Source of the DNA: Symmachiella dynata
GTDB lineage: Bacteria > Planctomycetota > Planctomycetia > Planctomycetales > Planctomycetaceae
Direction of reading: 5' to 3'
Length of the DNA stretch: 64,000 nt
Assembly (NCBI RefSeq): GCF_007747995.1
Contig: NZ_CP036276.1
Location: forward strand, 936,001-1,000,000
Shown: piece by piece, positions 16,945 through 25,661 of the stretch
Position numbering within the stretch: the first letter of the stretch is position 1
Layout of the letters: each line of letters starts with the position of its first letter
The notes under the pieces: generated by a model
Database searches by the model: none
What the model saw: only the letters and a program-made list of their open reading frames with translations
Told to the model about the DNA's origin: nothing
Program-made: the position numbers and the translations under genes

Positions 16945-18177
16945 TCACTGCCGCGAGAACATGCGCTGAAACGCCTCTCCCAGGACCTGCTTAAAAACCT
17001 TACGCCGTCCTGAGGCAATCACGTAGAACGCGATGCCCAGAAAGGGCATGAGCAGGACAATGGCGACTGCCAAGACCGTGCGCCACGATCCACCCGGCAA
17101 GTAGGATCTTAATGGACGCTGACCGGTTTCGTTCGTGGTCGGTTCCGGTACGGAGGACGATTCGGTTGGTTCTTGCGGAGCCGCCGCCTGTTTCAAGCCA
17201 AACCGTAGCGCGCGTTCGTAAGGCGGAGCATATCCTTGGTTGATGTTGCGATAGCTTCTCCCACGCATATTGACCTTCTCGAATTCCTTACCCACGCCAT
17301 CGCCGATCGCCAAGCCGTTGATCACGAGGTCGCGAATTTGATCTTCCAGGCGAAACACGATTTTGGAATTGTAGACGGCACAGTCGCTGACGGAGACCAA
17401 GGTGTTTTTTTCCGAGCCACGCAGGCGAAAGCAAATGTCGTTGTCGCGAAACACGCAGTTCTCAACGGTGGCGTTGATATGTTCCTTGAGGTTTAGAGCG
17501 GATTGATTTTTGATTTGGCCGCTTCCCCAACCGTAGAACAGGCTGTTTTTCACATCCAGATGCGCGCGAGGCTGGTTATCGGCGCATTTGGTGTCGATCG
17601 CATTTTCGCCGGGACGTTCGCCGGCTAGAAAGTCAGCCGCTGCTTCTTTGAGGGGGCCGGTCCAAAATGTACAGTTCTCGATAGTGACGTCATCCCACTT
17701 ATTGCGATCGGGGTCGAACTGTACGGCGTCGCCGGAGACATAGTAAATTTCGCAGTTGCGAATCGTCAGGTTTCGCGGACTGCCGGTAATTCCATGCGCG
17801 TCTTGTTGCCTCAAAAAGCTGCCTGCTAAGCAATGGTGGATTTTGCATGATTCGATCGTGACGTTTTTGCCGCTCACAAAAATTCCGTTGCTGCGAGAAT
17901 TCCGAATCTCGCAATGCCGCAAGATCACATTGTCCGCGCGAATTTTAACGAGGTTCCCGTCGTACCATTCGCCGTCGATCAGTTGGTTTTCGTAGGTGCC
18001 CGATTCGTCAATGATCAGCCGCTTGGTCTGATTCGGTTCAGGCGATTCTAGGCAGCCAACCGGTTCGTTCGTGCCAATGACCGCCAACGGCTCCGCGGCG
18101 CGCGTGACACAGGGCACCAAGCAGCTTGCGAGGATGGCGAACGCAACGTGACTGAAAAATTGTCGCGGCTTAAACAT
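16945..18177 (-). CDS. Secreted right-handed beta-helix protein with C-terminal membrane anchor
   Basis: From the ATG at 18177 the product is 410 residues: signal peptide (HVAFAILASCLVPCVTRA), then about 260 residues of repeating NVTIESC / NLTIRNCEI / DVTIENCTF coils typical of parallel beta-helices (Pel/PbH1-type), a Pro/Glu/Ser-rich linker (about 325-355) and one membrane segment (VLAVAIVLLMPFLGIAFYVIA) with a basic tail. No pectate-lyase catalytic set can be identified. It probably displays a carbohydrate- or surface-binding helix outside the cytoplasmic membrane. An upstream in-frame TTG at 18204 is less likely. Confidence 0.75.
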   Translation of the reverse strand: MFKPRQFFSHVAFAILASCLVPCVTRAAEPLAVIGTNEPVGCLESPEPNQTKRLIIDESGTYENQLIDGEWYDGNLVKIRADNVILRHCEIRNSRSNGIFVSGKNVTIESCKIHHCLAGSFLRQQDAHGITGSPRNLTIRNCEIYYVSGDAVQFDPDRNKWDDVTIENCTFWTGPLKEAAADFLAGERPGENAIDTKCADNQPRAHLDVKNSLFYGWGSGQIKNQSALNLKEHINATVENCVFRDNDICFRLRGSEKNTLVSVSDCAVYNSKIVFRLEDQIRDLVINGLAIGDGVGKEFEKVNMRGRSYRNINQGYAPPYERALRFGLKQAAAPQEPTESSSVPEPTTNETGQRPLRSYLPGGSWRTVLAVAIVLLMPFLGIAFYVIASGRRKVFKQVLGEAFQRMFSRQ

Positions 18178-18326
18178 AGTCGTGGATTCAATGGGAGAGC
18201 GCAATGGGAGTGCAGGGGATGGTTTGTACGCTGAAACATACGAGGAAGCGCTCGAAACTACAGCCTAACATTGTGCCCAGACCGCGTCAAAAACCCTTGT
18301 CTGTGGCAAGCTGTTTTTTACAAAAT

Positions 18327-19709
18327 TTATCCGGCTTTGCAGCCTGAATGATTGTTGACTAGGGATGTGAAGGCGTTCCCGCGTTCGCGGAAATCGCGAA
18401 ACCAGTCATAACTGGCACAACCGGGCGATAGTAACACAACATCACCCTGAGTAGCCCGCGCGTGACACCACCGCACTGCCTCCTCCAAGTTGCCAAAGCG
18501 CTGGAAATCGGCTGCGGATCCTTCGGCTTGCAGGCAGGTCTGTAATTGCTCACCTGTTTGCCCCAGCAGCGCGATTGCCTTGCAGCGCGTGCCGATGAGC
18601 CGCGCGAAATCCGTCAGGTCAATCCCCTTGTCGTACCCGCCGGCCAACAGAATGATCGGAGCGGTGAAGGCCTGCAAAGCGGCAGCCACCGATTCGGGGG
18701 TCGTGGCAATCGAATCGTCATAAAACTGTCGGCCGTCGATCTCCGCGACCAATTGCAAACGGTGCGGCAAGGCTTGGAACGATTTCAACCCCGCTTCCAC
18801 TGCGGTGAGCGTCGCACCCAGCGATATCGCACAACCTGCAGCCGCCAGTGCATTTTGAAAATTATGGGCTCCCGGCAACGGCAACCATTGAGCGAGCGGA
18901 AAACGTTGTGCGGCGCAGCCGTCAAAATAGACCGCGTCGTCGCCCTCGCGATAGATGCCGGGTTTGTCGTGTGGCTGCGCGGAAACAATCAACCGCCGCG
19001 CAGGCGTTGGCCACTGCATAACGTCGGAGTCGTCGGCATTGAGAATCGCCAACTGATCGCTGCGTTGCCAGGCAACGATGTTTTGTTTGGCGTGGCGGTA
19101 AGCCTCTAACGTGCCATGCCGGTCGAGGTGGTTGGGAGTAAAATTTGTCACAACAGCGACGTCGGGTTGCGGATGCAACGGCGCCAAGTCTTCCAACTGA
19201 AAACTGCTGAGCTCCAGGACGACTATGTCGTCGCCGGCGATCTCAGAAACAAGCGGCAATAGGCTATGACCGATATTGCCCCCTAAATGACAGCGACGTC
19301 CGGCAGCGGTGAGGAGGGCGTGAATCAGCGCAGCGGTTGTCGACTTGCCGTTGGAGCCGGTGACGGCAACGACCTTGCCGCGATTGTGTTTCCAAAACAG
19401 ATTCATTTCGCTGGTGACTACGGCACCGGCGTCACGGCCGATCTCGAGAAAACGATTCGTGCGCGGGACCGCCGGACTGGCCACGATCATTTCGGCGTTT
19501 GAAAAGTCAGCGGCGCGATGTTCACCCAGATGGACAGCGGATATCGGCAGATCACGAATCGCCGCGAGCGACTCAGCCAGCTCCGTTTCGCTGCGGAGGT
19601 CGGCAATGGTCACCTGGGCGCCCTGGGCGGCCAAAAATTGGACCGCACCGACTCCGCCACCAAAACCACCCAACCCCATGACGGTGACACGTTTCCCTTG
19701 GTAATCCAT
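18327..19709 (-). CDS. murD: UDP-N-acetylmuramoylalanine--D-glutamate ligase
   Basis: A 460-residue Mur ligase from the ATG at 19709: N-terminal UDP-binding Rossmann region (VTVMGLGGFGGGVGA), ATP-binding VTGSNGKSTTAAL, central LELSSFQLE and TNFTPNHLDRHG, and C-terminal PHRLQLV and YDDSIATTPESV segments, all typical of MurD. It adds D-Glu to UDP-MurNAc-L-Ala. Its presence supports a peptidoglycan-making planctomycete. Here murD is outside any dcw cluster. The open frame continues far upstream of 19709 without homology, so a longer start was rejected. Confidence 0.95.
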   Translation of the reverse strand: MDYQGKRVTVMGLGGFGGGVGAVQFLAAQGAQVTIADLRSETELAESLAAIRDLPISAVHLGEHRAADFSNAEMIVASPAVPRTNRFLEIGRDAGAVVTSEMNLFWKHNRGKVVAVTGSNGKSTTAALIHALLTAAGRRCHLGGNIGHSLLPLVSEIAGDDIVVLELSSFQLEDLAPLHPQPDVAVVTNFTPNHLDRHGTLEAYRHAKQNIVAWQRSDQLAILNADDSDVMQWPTPARRLIVSAQPHDKPGIYREGDDAVYFDGCAAQRFPLAQWLPLPGAHNFQNALAAAGCAISLGATLTAVEAGLKSFQALPHRLQLVAEIDGRQFYDDSIATTPESVAAALQAFTAPIILLAGGYDKGIDLTDFARLIGTRCKAIALLGQTGEQLQTCLQAEGSAADFQRFGNLEEAVRWCHARATQGDVVLLSPGCASYDWFRDFRERGNAFTSLVNNHSGCKAG

Positions 19710-19976
19710 TCTCGTCTTCATCACTTTGAAAATGCTGCTCGGCACGATAAATCCGTGACCGGACCGTTGCCAGACACGCACGTCTACCAATTTCCCCTGG
19801 TCGCGGAAAGGGCAAATTCTCCCCGGCGGTTTGCAACGTTGATCGTCGCCCGGTAGGCTGGTCGAGAACTTGGTTTGCAACCCACGGTGGTTGGCAGCCT
19901 GAATCGGTGTCGTCCCATCGTCGCTGGTTCCACTAGGTAACGATTTTCTCTCACAAAACATCGAGATCCCCCCACT

Positions 19977-21956
19977 ATGTCTCTGTTGTTCGCGCAGGCT
20001 GTCCCCGACGTCAATAAATATATGGGTTTGGATATCGCCGATTGGTTGGTGCTGTGCGCCTATTTGGTTGGTGTCACCGCCATTGGTGTTTGGTCCTATA
20101 AAAAAGTCCATGATATGTCCGACTTCTTTATGGGAGGTCGACGATTCGGCAAAGTGTTCATGATGTTCTTCGCCTTTGGTGCGGGTACCAGCAGCGAACA
20201 GGCGGTGAGCGTGGCGGCCGGTTCGTTTCGCTATGGGTTGGCGGGGATTTGGTATCAATTCCTGTGGTTGTGGTCCACGCCGTTTTATTGGATCGTCGCT
20301 CCCGTCATGCGCCGTATGCGGGCTTTGACCACCAGCGACTTCTTTGAATCCCGTTATGACACCTCGACGGCGACGTTGTATTCGTTTCTGGGAATCACTA
20401 TGTCGATTGTCTTTATTGCCGGCGGTTTGTATGGCTGCGGCGAAATGGTGGAAGGGCTTTCCGGTGGGATCAACCCGGAAACCGGCCGCGCCTATTTTCC
20501 GAAGGAAATTGCCATCGCTGCCATGACGGTCATGTTTGTGTTGTACGGATTGGCCGGAGGGTTGGGAGCGGCGATTATCACCGACTTTATTCAAGGCGTG
20601 TTGACGATCATCTTCTCGTTTCTGTTATTGCCATTTGCTTTGAATGTCGCCGCACAAGTCGCCGGCACCGACGGTGGATTCGCTGCCTTGCAAGCGGGAA
20701 TTCCGGGACGACCCGGGGACGAGATGTTGGGGCTGACGCTCACCGAAGAAATGACCAAAAGCATGGGGCTGGAACCGATCACAACGTTTTATGTGATCGC
20801 TCTGTCGCTGACCGGCTTGGTGGGGATTGTTGTGCAACCGCACATTATGGGTGTTTGTGGAGCGGGCAAAACTGAGTTTGAAGGGCGGTTTGGATTCACC
20901 GTCGGTAACTTCATCAAACGCTTTTGCACGATCGCTTGGACCTTCACCGGTTTGGCCTGCATCATTATTTACCTTTCGCCCGGCAGCGATTATCTCAGCG
21001 GCGAAGAGTTGACCGTCTTGCAAGACGATCCGGCTGCCATGACCAGTTTTGCCAATCAAGTGTTCGGTCGTGCGGCCCATGATATTCTGCCAACCATCAG
21101 CCGCGGTTTGGTGGGGTTGTTAATGGCGTCGTTGTTGGCTGCGGTGATGAGCACCTGTGATGCGCAAATGGTCGTCGGATCGGGGTTGTTCACGGAAAAC
21201 ATTTACCGGCGGTTCCTTGTGCGGAACGGCAGTGCAACCCATTACCTGTGGGCTGGGCGGATTTCCGGGTTGGCAATTGTGGGCCTGTCGTTGTTGATGC
21301 TCACGCAGTTTGAAAACGTGATTCAGGTGCTAACCCGATATATCCAACCGATCCCAGCATTCATGGGGATGTCATTTTGGTTCGGCATTACCTGGCGGGG
21401 ATATACACCCAAGGCGGTTTGGGCATCGACGTTGGCGACGGCGACCGCTTGGTATTTGACGACATCGCACAAGCCGTTTCAATTCATTGCCGCCCTGGGA
21501 GATTCGGAGTTCCTGCAACGCAACATCGACTACCTGCCGGGCCTGTTCCGTGGTTGGATGTATGAGTTTGTCCCCAGTATTATGTTGGCGAATTTAAACG
21601 ACGCCGGGGAGATCGTGTCCATTAAAACGAGCCTGCCGTGGCAGATTTCGATTTACTTGGCAGCCGGAGCTATTGCCGGAATTGTGGTGAGCCTAACCAC
21701 GCGCCGCACACCGACGGAAAAACTGGATCATTTCTTCCAATTGATACGGACTCCCGTTCGTAAGGGTGAAGAAATTGAGACTCCTTGCACATTGCCTGAA
21801 GACCATCTGCCGACTGAAACTGGCAAACTGATTCCGCTAAAGGACTTGGAAATTCCCACTCCCAGTGTACTCGGCATGGTCGGATTCGCCTGTGCCTGGG
21901 CTGTGGTGGGCGGTATCATTTGGCTCACCATGACCTTGGCAAAACTCGGCACGTAA
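19977..21956 (+). CDS. Sodium:solute symporter (SSS family)
   Basis: The 659-residue membrane protein has about 13-14 hydrophobic segments starting near residue 18 (WLVLCAYLVGVTAIGVW), the SSS-type DFFMGGRRFG segment after TM1, FFAFGAGTSSEQAVSVAAGS, and RGLVGLLMASLLAAVMSTCDAQMVVGSGLFTENIYR near TM8-9 where the Na2 site lies. It should couple Na+ influx to uptake of a sugar, sugar acid or similar solute. The enolase-superfamily gene begins 50 bp downstream on the same strand, so the two probably form an uptake and catabolism unit. Divergent from murD. Confidence 0.9.
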   Translation: MSLLFAQAVPDVNKYMGLDIADWLVLCAYLVGVTAIGVWSYKKVHDMSDFFMGGRRFGKVFMMFFAFGAGTSSEQAVSVAAGSFRYGLAGIWYQFLWLWSTPFYWIVAPVMRRMRALTTSDFFESRYDTSTATLYSFLGITMSIVFIAGGLYGCGEMVEGLSGGINPETGRAYFPKEIAIAAMTVMFVLYGLAGGLGAAIITDFIQGVLTIIFSFLLLPFALNVAAQVAGTDGGFAALQAGIPGRPGDEMLGLTLTEEMTKSMGLEPITTFYVIALSLTGLVGIVVQPHIMGVCGAGKTEFEGRFGFTVGNFIKRFCTIAWTFTGLACIIIYLSPGSDYLSGEELTVLQDDPAAMTSFANQVFGRAAHDILPTISRGLVGLLMASLLAAVMSTCDAQMVVGSGLFTENIYRRFLVRNGSATHYLWAGRISGLAIVGLSLLMLTQFENVIQVLTRYIQPIPAFMGMSFWFGITWRGYTPKAVWASTLATATAWYLTTSHKPFQFIAALGDSEFLQRNIDYLPGLFRGWMYEFVPSIMLANLNDAGEIVSIKTSLPWQISIYLAAGAIAGIVVSLTTRRTPTEKLDHFFQLIRTPVRKGEEIETPCTLPEDHLPTETGKLIPLKDLEIPTPSVLGMVGFACAWAVVGGIIWLTMTLAKLGT

Positions 21957-22006
21957 TCCTGATTGGTGACAAATCTACGCATCATTTCCATAGTGTTTAC
22001 TAGAAC

Positions 22007-23290
22007 ATGCCGCACTCCGTAAAAAGCATCGAAACCATCTGGGTTGATCTGCCTATAAGGCCGGTGCCGGCGCGGAACATGGTCCGGGAGATCCCGCACT
22101 GGACCTTGTTCGAGATCTGCATTGTCACGCTCGATTGCGGCATCGTCGGCTTCGGCGAGACGATGGTCTATTACACGTGGGGCGAAAGCACCGTCACCGA
22201 TGCGGCCAAGAATCAGGTGATTGGCAAGCACCCGGCGGAAAACATGTGGGACGACTCACTCGGCGCCGGCTTGCAAATCGCCCTGTTCGACGCCGCCGCC
22301 AAGGTCCTCGATGCGCCGCTGCATCAAATGCTTGGGCGGCAAGTCCGCGATGGCTGCCATCTCTCTTGGTGGGACATCGACCTGCCCGCTGCGGATTGGA
22401 TCAGCGAATGTGAATTGGCGATTTCCCAAGGGTACACCGCCTTCAAGTCCAAGGGCCGCCCCTGGTGGGACCTCATCGAACAAACGCGACAACTGTGCGC
22501 CACTCTGCCCGATTATTTCGAAGTCGACATGGATTTCAACGGGTTCGGCATCGATGCGGCGCATTGCACGCGATTGCTGAAGGAAATGGAACAGTTTCAC
22601 CACGTGGTGATGTTCGAAAGCCCGTTGCCGCATCATGACGTTGCCGGGTATAAGCATTTGCGACAACACACACATGTGCCGCTGTCGATGCATACGCAAA
22701 CACACATCGGCGACCCGTCGCTGGAAGTTGCGATTCGCGAAGAGATGGTCGATGGATTTGTGCTGTGCGGCGGGGCGACAAAAATCCAGCGTGAGGCCCA
22801 TTTGTGCGGCCAGTTCAACAAGTCGTTTTTCCTGCAAGTCGTCGGCACGAAAATCGCCGCCGCCTTCGGTTTGCATCTGGGAGCCGTCTTGGAAAATGCC
22901 CGTTGGCCGGCGGTCAATTGTCATCAGCTTTTCGAACGTGATTGCGTTCAACAATCCATTCCTGTTTCCAACGGTCTGGCAACCGTTCCGAACGAGCCGG
23001 GCTTGGGGATCGATTTGGACGAAGAAGCCATCGAGTTATTCCGCACCGAGCCCCAGGACAAACCGTACCCGCATCCCGAGTTATTGATCGCCATTCGCTG
23101 GCCGGCGGGGACCACGACGTATTACGCGCATACCGCTCAGTTCTGGGAGGACTGGCATGCCGGGCGACTGCCGTTTTTCCCGCGCGGGGTCAACCTGGAG
23201 CACATCGCGAACGACGGCACGGCCTCATGGAAGGACCTACGCAGCCGCGCACTGGCCGGAGCGGTCCATAGCCAATCCCCACCGTTTTGA
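22007..23290 (+). CDS. Enolase-superfamily protein (mandelate racemase/muconate lactonising-like)
   Basis: The 427-residue protein has the capping domain then a (beta/alpha)7-barrel with a KxK motif (FKSKGRPW, about 154-158), first metal ligand in EVDMDFNG and second in MFESPLP. At the third-ligand strand, where most members have Asp or Glu, it reads LSMHTQTHIGD, so metal binding is altered or another residue serves. The likely reaction is sugar-acid dehydration or epimerisation, inferred from the symporter just upstream. Length is slightly above family average because of a C-terminal extension (RWPAGTTTYY onwards). The palindromic doublet at 23316-23399 follows the stop. Confidence 0.78.
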   Translation: MPHSVKSIETIWVDLPIRPVPARNMVREIPHWTLFEICIVTLDCGIVGFGETMVYYTWGESTVTDAAKNQVIGKHPAENMWDDSLGAGLQIALFDAAAKVLDAPLHQMLGRQVRDGCHLSWWDIDLPAADWISECELAISQGYTAFKSKGRPWWDLIEQTRQLCATLPDYFEVDMDFNGFGIDAAHCTRLLKEMEQFHHVVMFESPLPHHDVAGYKHLRQHTHVPLSMHTQTHIGDPSLEVAIREEMVDGFVLCGGATKIQREAHLCGQFNKSFFLQVVGTKIAAAFGLHLGAVLENARWPAVNCHQLFERDCVQQSIPVSNGLATVPNEPGLGIDLDEEAIELFRTEPQDKPYPHPELLIAIRWPAGTTTYYAHTAQFWEDWHAGRLPFFPRGVNLEHIANDGTASWKDLRSRALAGAVHSQSPPF

Positions 23291-23315
23291 AGCACCGCCG
23301 CTCAGACGACACCCC

Positions 23316-23399
23316 GTAGGGCAGGCTCCCGCCTGCCGCCATGCTCATTTGGACATTGCAAGCCAAAGGTGATTCACGGCAGGCGGGAGCCTGCCCTAC
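23316..23399. repeat. GTAG-headed palindromic doublet (REP/BIME-like), second sequence type
   Basis: Exact inverted 23-nt arms at 23316-23338 and 23377-23399; each begins GTAG and contains GGCAGGC-TCCC-GCCTGCC. It lies between two convergent genes, ending 4 nt before the stop of the next gene, and follows the architecture of the 12834-12908 doublet with a different stem sequence. Confidence 0.85.
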
Positions 23400-23403
23400 A
23401 TGA

Positions 23404-25137
23404 CTAGGCGTTGCCGAGCCAGCGCGGCAGTAGATTGAGGTGGGCAAAGAGAGGCGTTTCGCCCGCTTCGGTATGCGCTGTTTCTGCCGATCCAAGACGG
23501 TCTTTCTCCGGGATCGTCGCGAATAGCGACAACTCGACATCGGCAATCGTGACCGGCGTGGGCTGATACATGCGGAACACCAAACGAAATCGCTCAGCCG
23601 GTTCAGCGACATAAGCCCACAGTCCATGCTCGACGGATTGTTCGGTCAGTTGAATCTGTCCCAGTTCTTGGATTTCCGGCCGTTTGTTCTTTCCGTGCCA
23701 ACAATACAAGTCGCAACCGAGTTTTGCATTTTCGTCGGCTTGGCCGTGAAATTTCAGTTGCAGGAAATGCTGCCCCGGCAGCGACCCCGATTTGGGTGCG
23801 CTATTGCGATACCCTGCGCCTGTGTAAAACACAACTTGTTCGCTGACGGTAATCACTGGACCGTCGGACAACGGCTTGACCCGGTTCGATTCCGGATCCA
23901 CATAACTCCAACCGGTTGCCAATCGGCCCGTGCTGGCGATGGGCGGCATGACGATTCCCACAATCCGCTCGCTGGCCTGCTCCTCGATTCCCGGATCGGT
24001 GTAGGGTGTCCAGGTTCCCGGCCAGACGTCGGGATACTGTTTAGCGGCTGCAATGAAATGGGGCGGAGCAACTTCCGCATGTTCGCTGTGCAGCGAGAGC
24101 GTCGTCGGCTGCGAGACTTCCGGCAACGGCACGCGGTCCTTCCACAGTTGGAAATCAAAATCGTCCGCGCGGTCATCGGGCAGGGGGATCAGAGTGAATA
24201 GCGACGGCGAAGGAAACCCTTCCACCGAGGGCAGGAACAGTTCTCCCTGATAGGCCTTGGTCTGGCGGTCAAAAAATGCGAGCCGCGGCGGAATCTGCGG
24301 TTGTTTCGATGTCTCATTCCGCCATTGTGTGACGCCGCACACGATGTGCTTTTCCGTGACATGAATGCCGCGGACCCATTGAAAACTGTTTTCCCAGGTG
24401 GGCTGTTGGATCGTCACCGGCAAGACATGGTCCGGGCTGCGGCCTGTCATTTGCATGTCGCCGACGTTGTCGTAAATCAACACTTCGCTGTTGCCGGTGG
24501 CGGAGATATAAAAATCTCCTTCGTGGACGAATCCGTCGTGCGGAAAATTCAAACCTTCCAACACGACTTCGCCCGTGTCGAAGCAGATGACTTTTCCCGT
24601 CCGCGTGCCATTCCAGTTTCCGCACGTTAAATAGATGCGGCCGTTGTGTTCGGTAATATGATTGCAGTGAACCAGATCGGTTGCGGCGGGATTTCGCTCC
24701 AGGGCGGTTTCGGCGACAGCGGGGGAGATGTCCCACAAATAATGGTGTTTGACAAAGTCTCCCTCGGGCGTGAGTTCGTCGATCGCATCCATATAGGAAT
24801 TCGCGATGAACAGTTTGCCACGGTCCTTGCTGAAGTGCAGATGGTGCAAATCGGCAGCTGCCCGCGCGCCGATTTCCCACTCCGGTCGCCGCACCGTCCG
24901 CTCCAATTCGTAGCGGACTTGTCCGGCCGTGGTGTTCACACGATAAAGGTAAAGCGCCGCCGAGCTCAAGACGTACAGCAAGTCATCGACCAGCAGTGCG
25001 CCACGGAATCCGCGTCGCTTGAACGGTTCGGCGATATCTGTGATCTCAAAATGTTCCCAACTCGCTGTCAGCGGATCGAGAATACCGATCGCCGCTTGGT
25101 TGCTGGGGCGAGAATCAACTGCCAGAAGCAATCTCAT
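23404..25137 (-). CDS. Beta-propeller-like protein of unknown function
   Basis: The 577-residue protein lacks a signal peptide. Its first about 330 residues read as repeated strands with sequences such as LLVDDLLYVLSS, HCNHITEHNGRIYLTCGNW and HDGFVHEGDFYISATGNSEVLIYD, as in WD40/NHL-like propellers that carry His and Asn at blade ends. Residues 400-560 form a separate beta-rich domain. No catalytic motif is recognised. It is convergent with the enolase-superfamily gene and upstream of a long gene-free region. It may bind a saccharide or organic ligand, but that is a guess. Confidence 0.6.
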   Translation of the reverse strand: MRLLLAVDSRPSNQAAIGILDPLTASWEHFEITDIAEPFKRRGFRGALLVDDLLYVLSSAALYLYRVNTTAGQVRYELERTVRRPEWEIGARAAADLHHLHFSKDRGKLFIANSYMDAIDELTPEGDFVKHHYLWDISPAVAETALERNPAATDLVHCNHITEHNGRIYLTCGNWNGTRTGKVICFDTGEVVLEGLNFPHDGFVHEGDFYISATGNSEVLIYDNVGDMQMTGRSPDHVLPVTIQQPTWENSFQWVRGIHVTEKHIVCGVTQWRNETSKQPQIPPRLAFFDRQTKAYQGELFLPSVEGFPSPSLFTLIPLPDDRADDFDFQLWKDRVPLPEVSQPTTLSLHSEHAEVAPPHFIAAAKQYPDVWPGTWTPYTDPGIEEQASERIVGIVMPPIASTGRLATGWSYVDPESNRVKPLSDGPVITVSEQVVFYTGAGYRNSAPKSGSLPGQHFLQLKFHGQADENAKLGCDLYCWHGKNKRPEIQELGQIQLTEQSVEHGLWAYVAEPAERFRLVFRMYQPTPVTIADVELSLFATIPEKDRLGSAETAHTEAGETPLFAHLNLLPRWLGNA

Positions 25138-25324
25138 ATTGGGGTCGCCCTGGGGGTCTCGGATCTAAAAAAACAAAGACGACGGTGCACAATCCCGTCA
25201 AAAACTCCGGGTGGAGCAAGACGTTTATTAAAGATGGGCATTTAACGCAAGATCATTTCCGTGCACCCTTTGCGCTCGCAACGGTAACTCGCGGTTTTTT
25301 CATGGTCCGACTATTTCAAAACGA

Positions 25325-25558
25325 GCAATTGTGCCGCCCTTTCAGGGCTGGAACTCTCGACCGTCCCCCGAACCCAGGGCGGCGAGGAGTTCGCTACGCT
25401 CACGCCGTCTTGCCCTGGGCTAACTTGTCGTGGCCCCTTTCGGGGCGAATTCACCAGCCCCAACGGGGCCACACATGTCAGCCCAGGGCCAAGCGCAGCG
25501 ACGCCCTGGGTTACGTTGACCGCGCACCAAGCCAGCCCTGAAAGGGTGGCACAATTGC
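25325..25558. repeat. 234-bp nested palindromic (cruciform-capable) element
   Basis: Outer 27-nt arms (25325-25351 and 25532-25558) match at 26 of 27 positions and each carries GCCCTTTCAGGGC-type stems. Inside are inverted AACCCAGGGCG/CGCCCTGGGTT and GCCCTGGGC/GCCCAGGGC arms and a central CCCCTTTCGGGG and GGGGC...GCCCC pair. No ORF looks real. It accounts for most of the gene-free stretch 25138-25661. Confidence 0.75.
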
Positions 25559-25661
25559 TGACGTGCACCTTCGTCCCGGCACATTCGCAAACGTTCCCCA
25601 AACACGATAAAATCCCAATTTGCTATTTTCCCGCGCAGTCATTTCCGGAGCGATTGAAAAC

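Noticed and set aside
19710-20594. N-terminal extension of the murD frame
   Set aside because: No MurD has such an extension; it is antisense to the symporter gene and has no ribosome binding site.
25325-25558. CRISPR array
   Set aside because: The repeats are inverted and nested, not direct with unique spacers; no cas genes.
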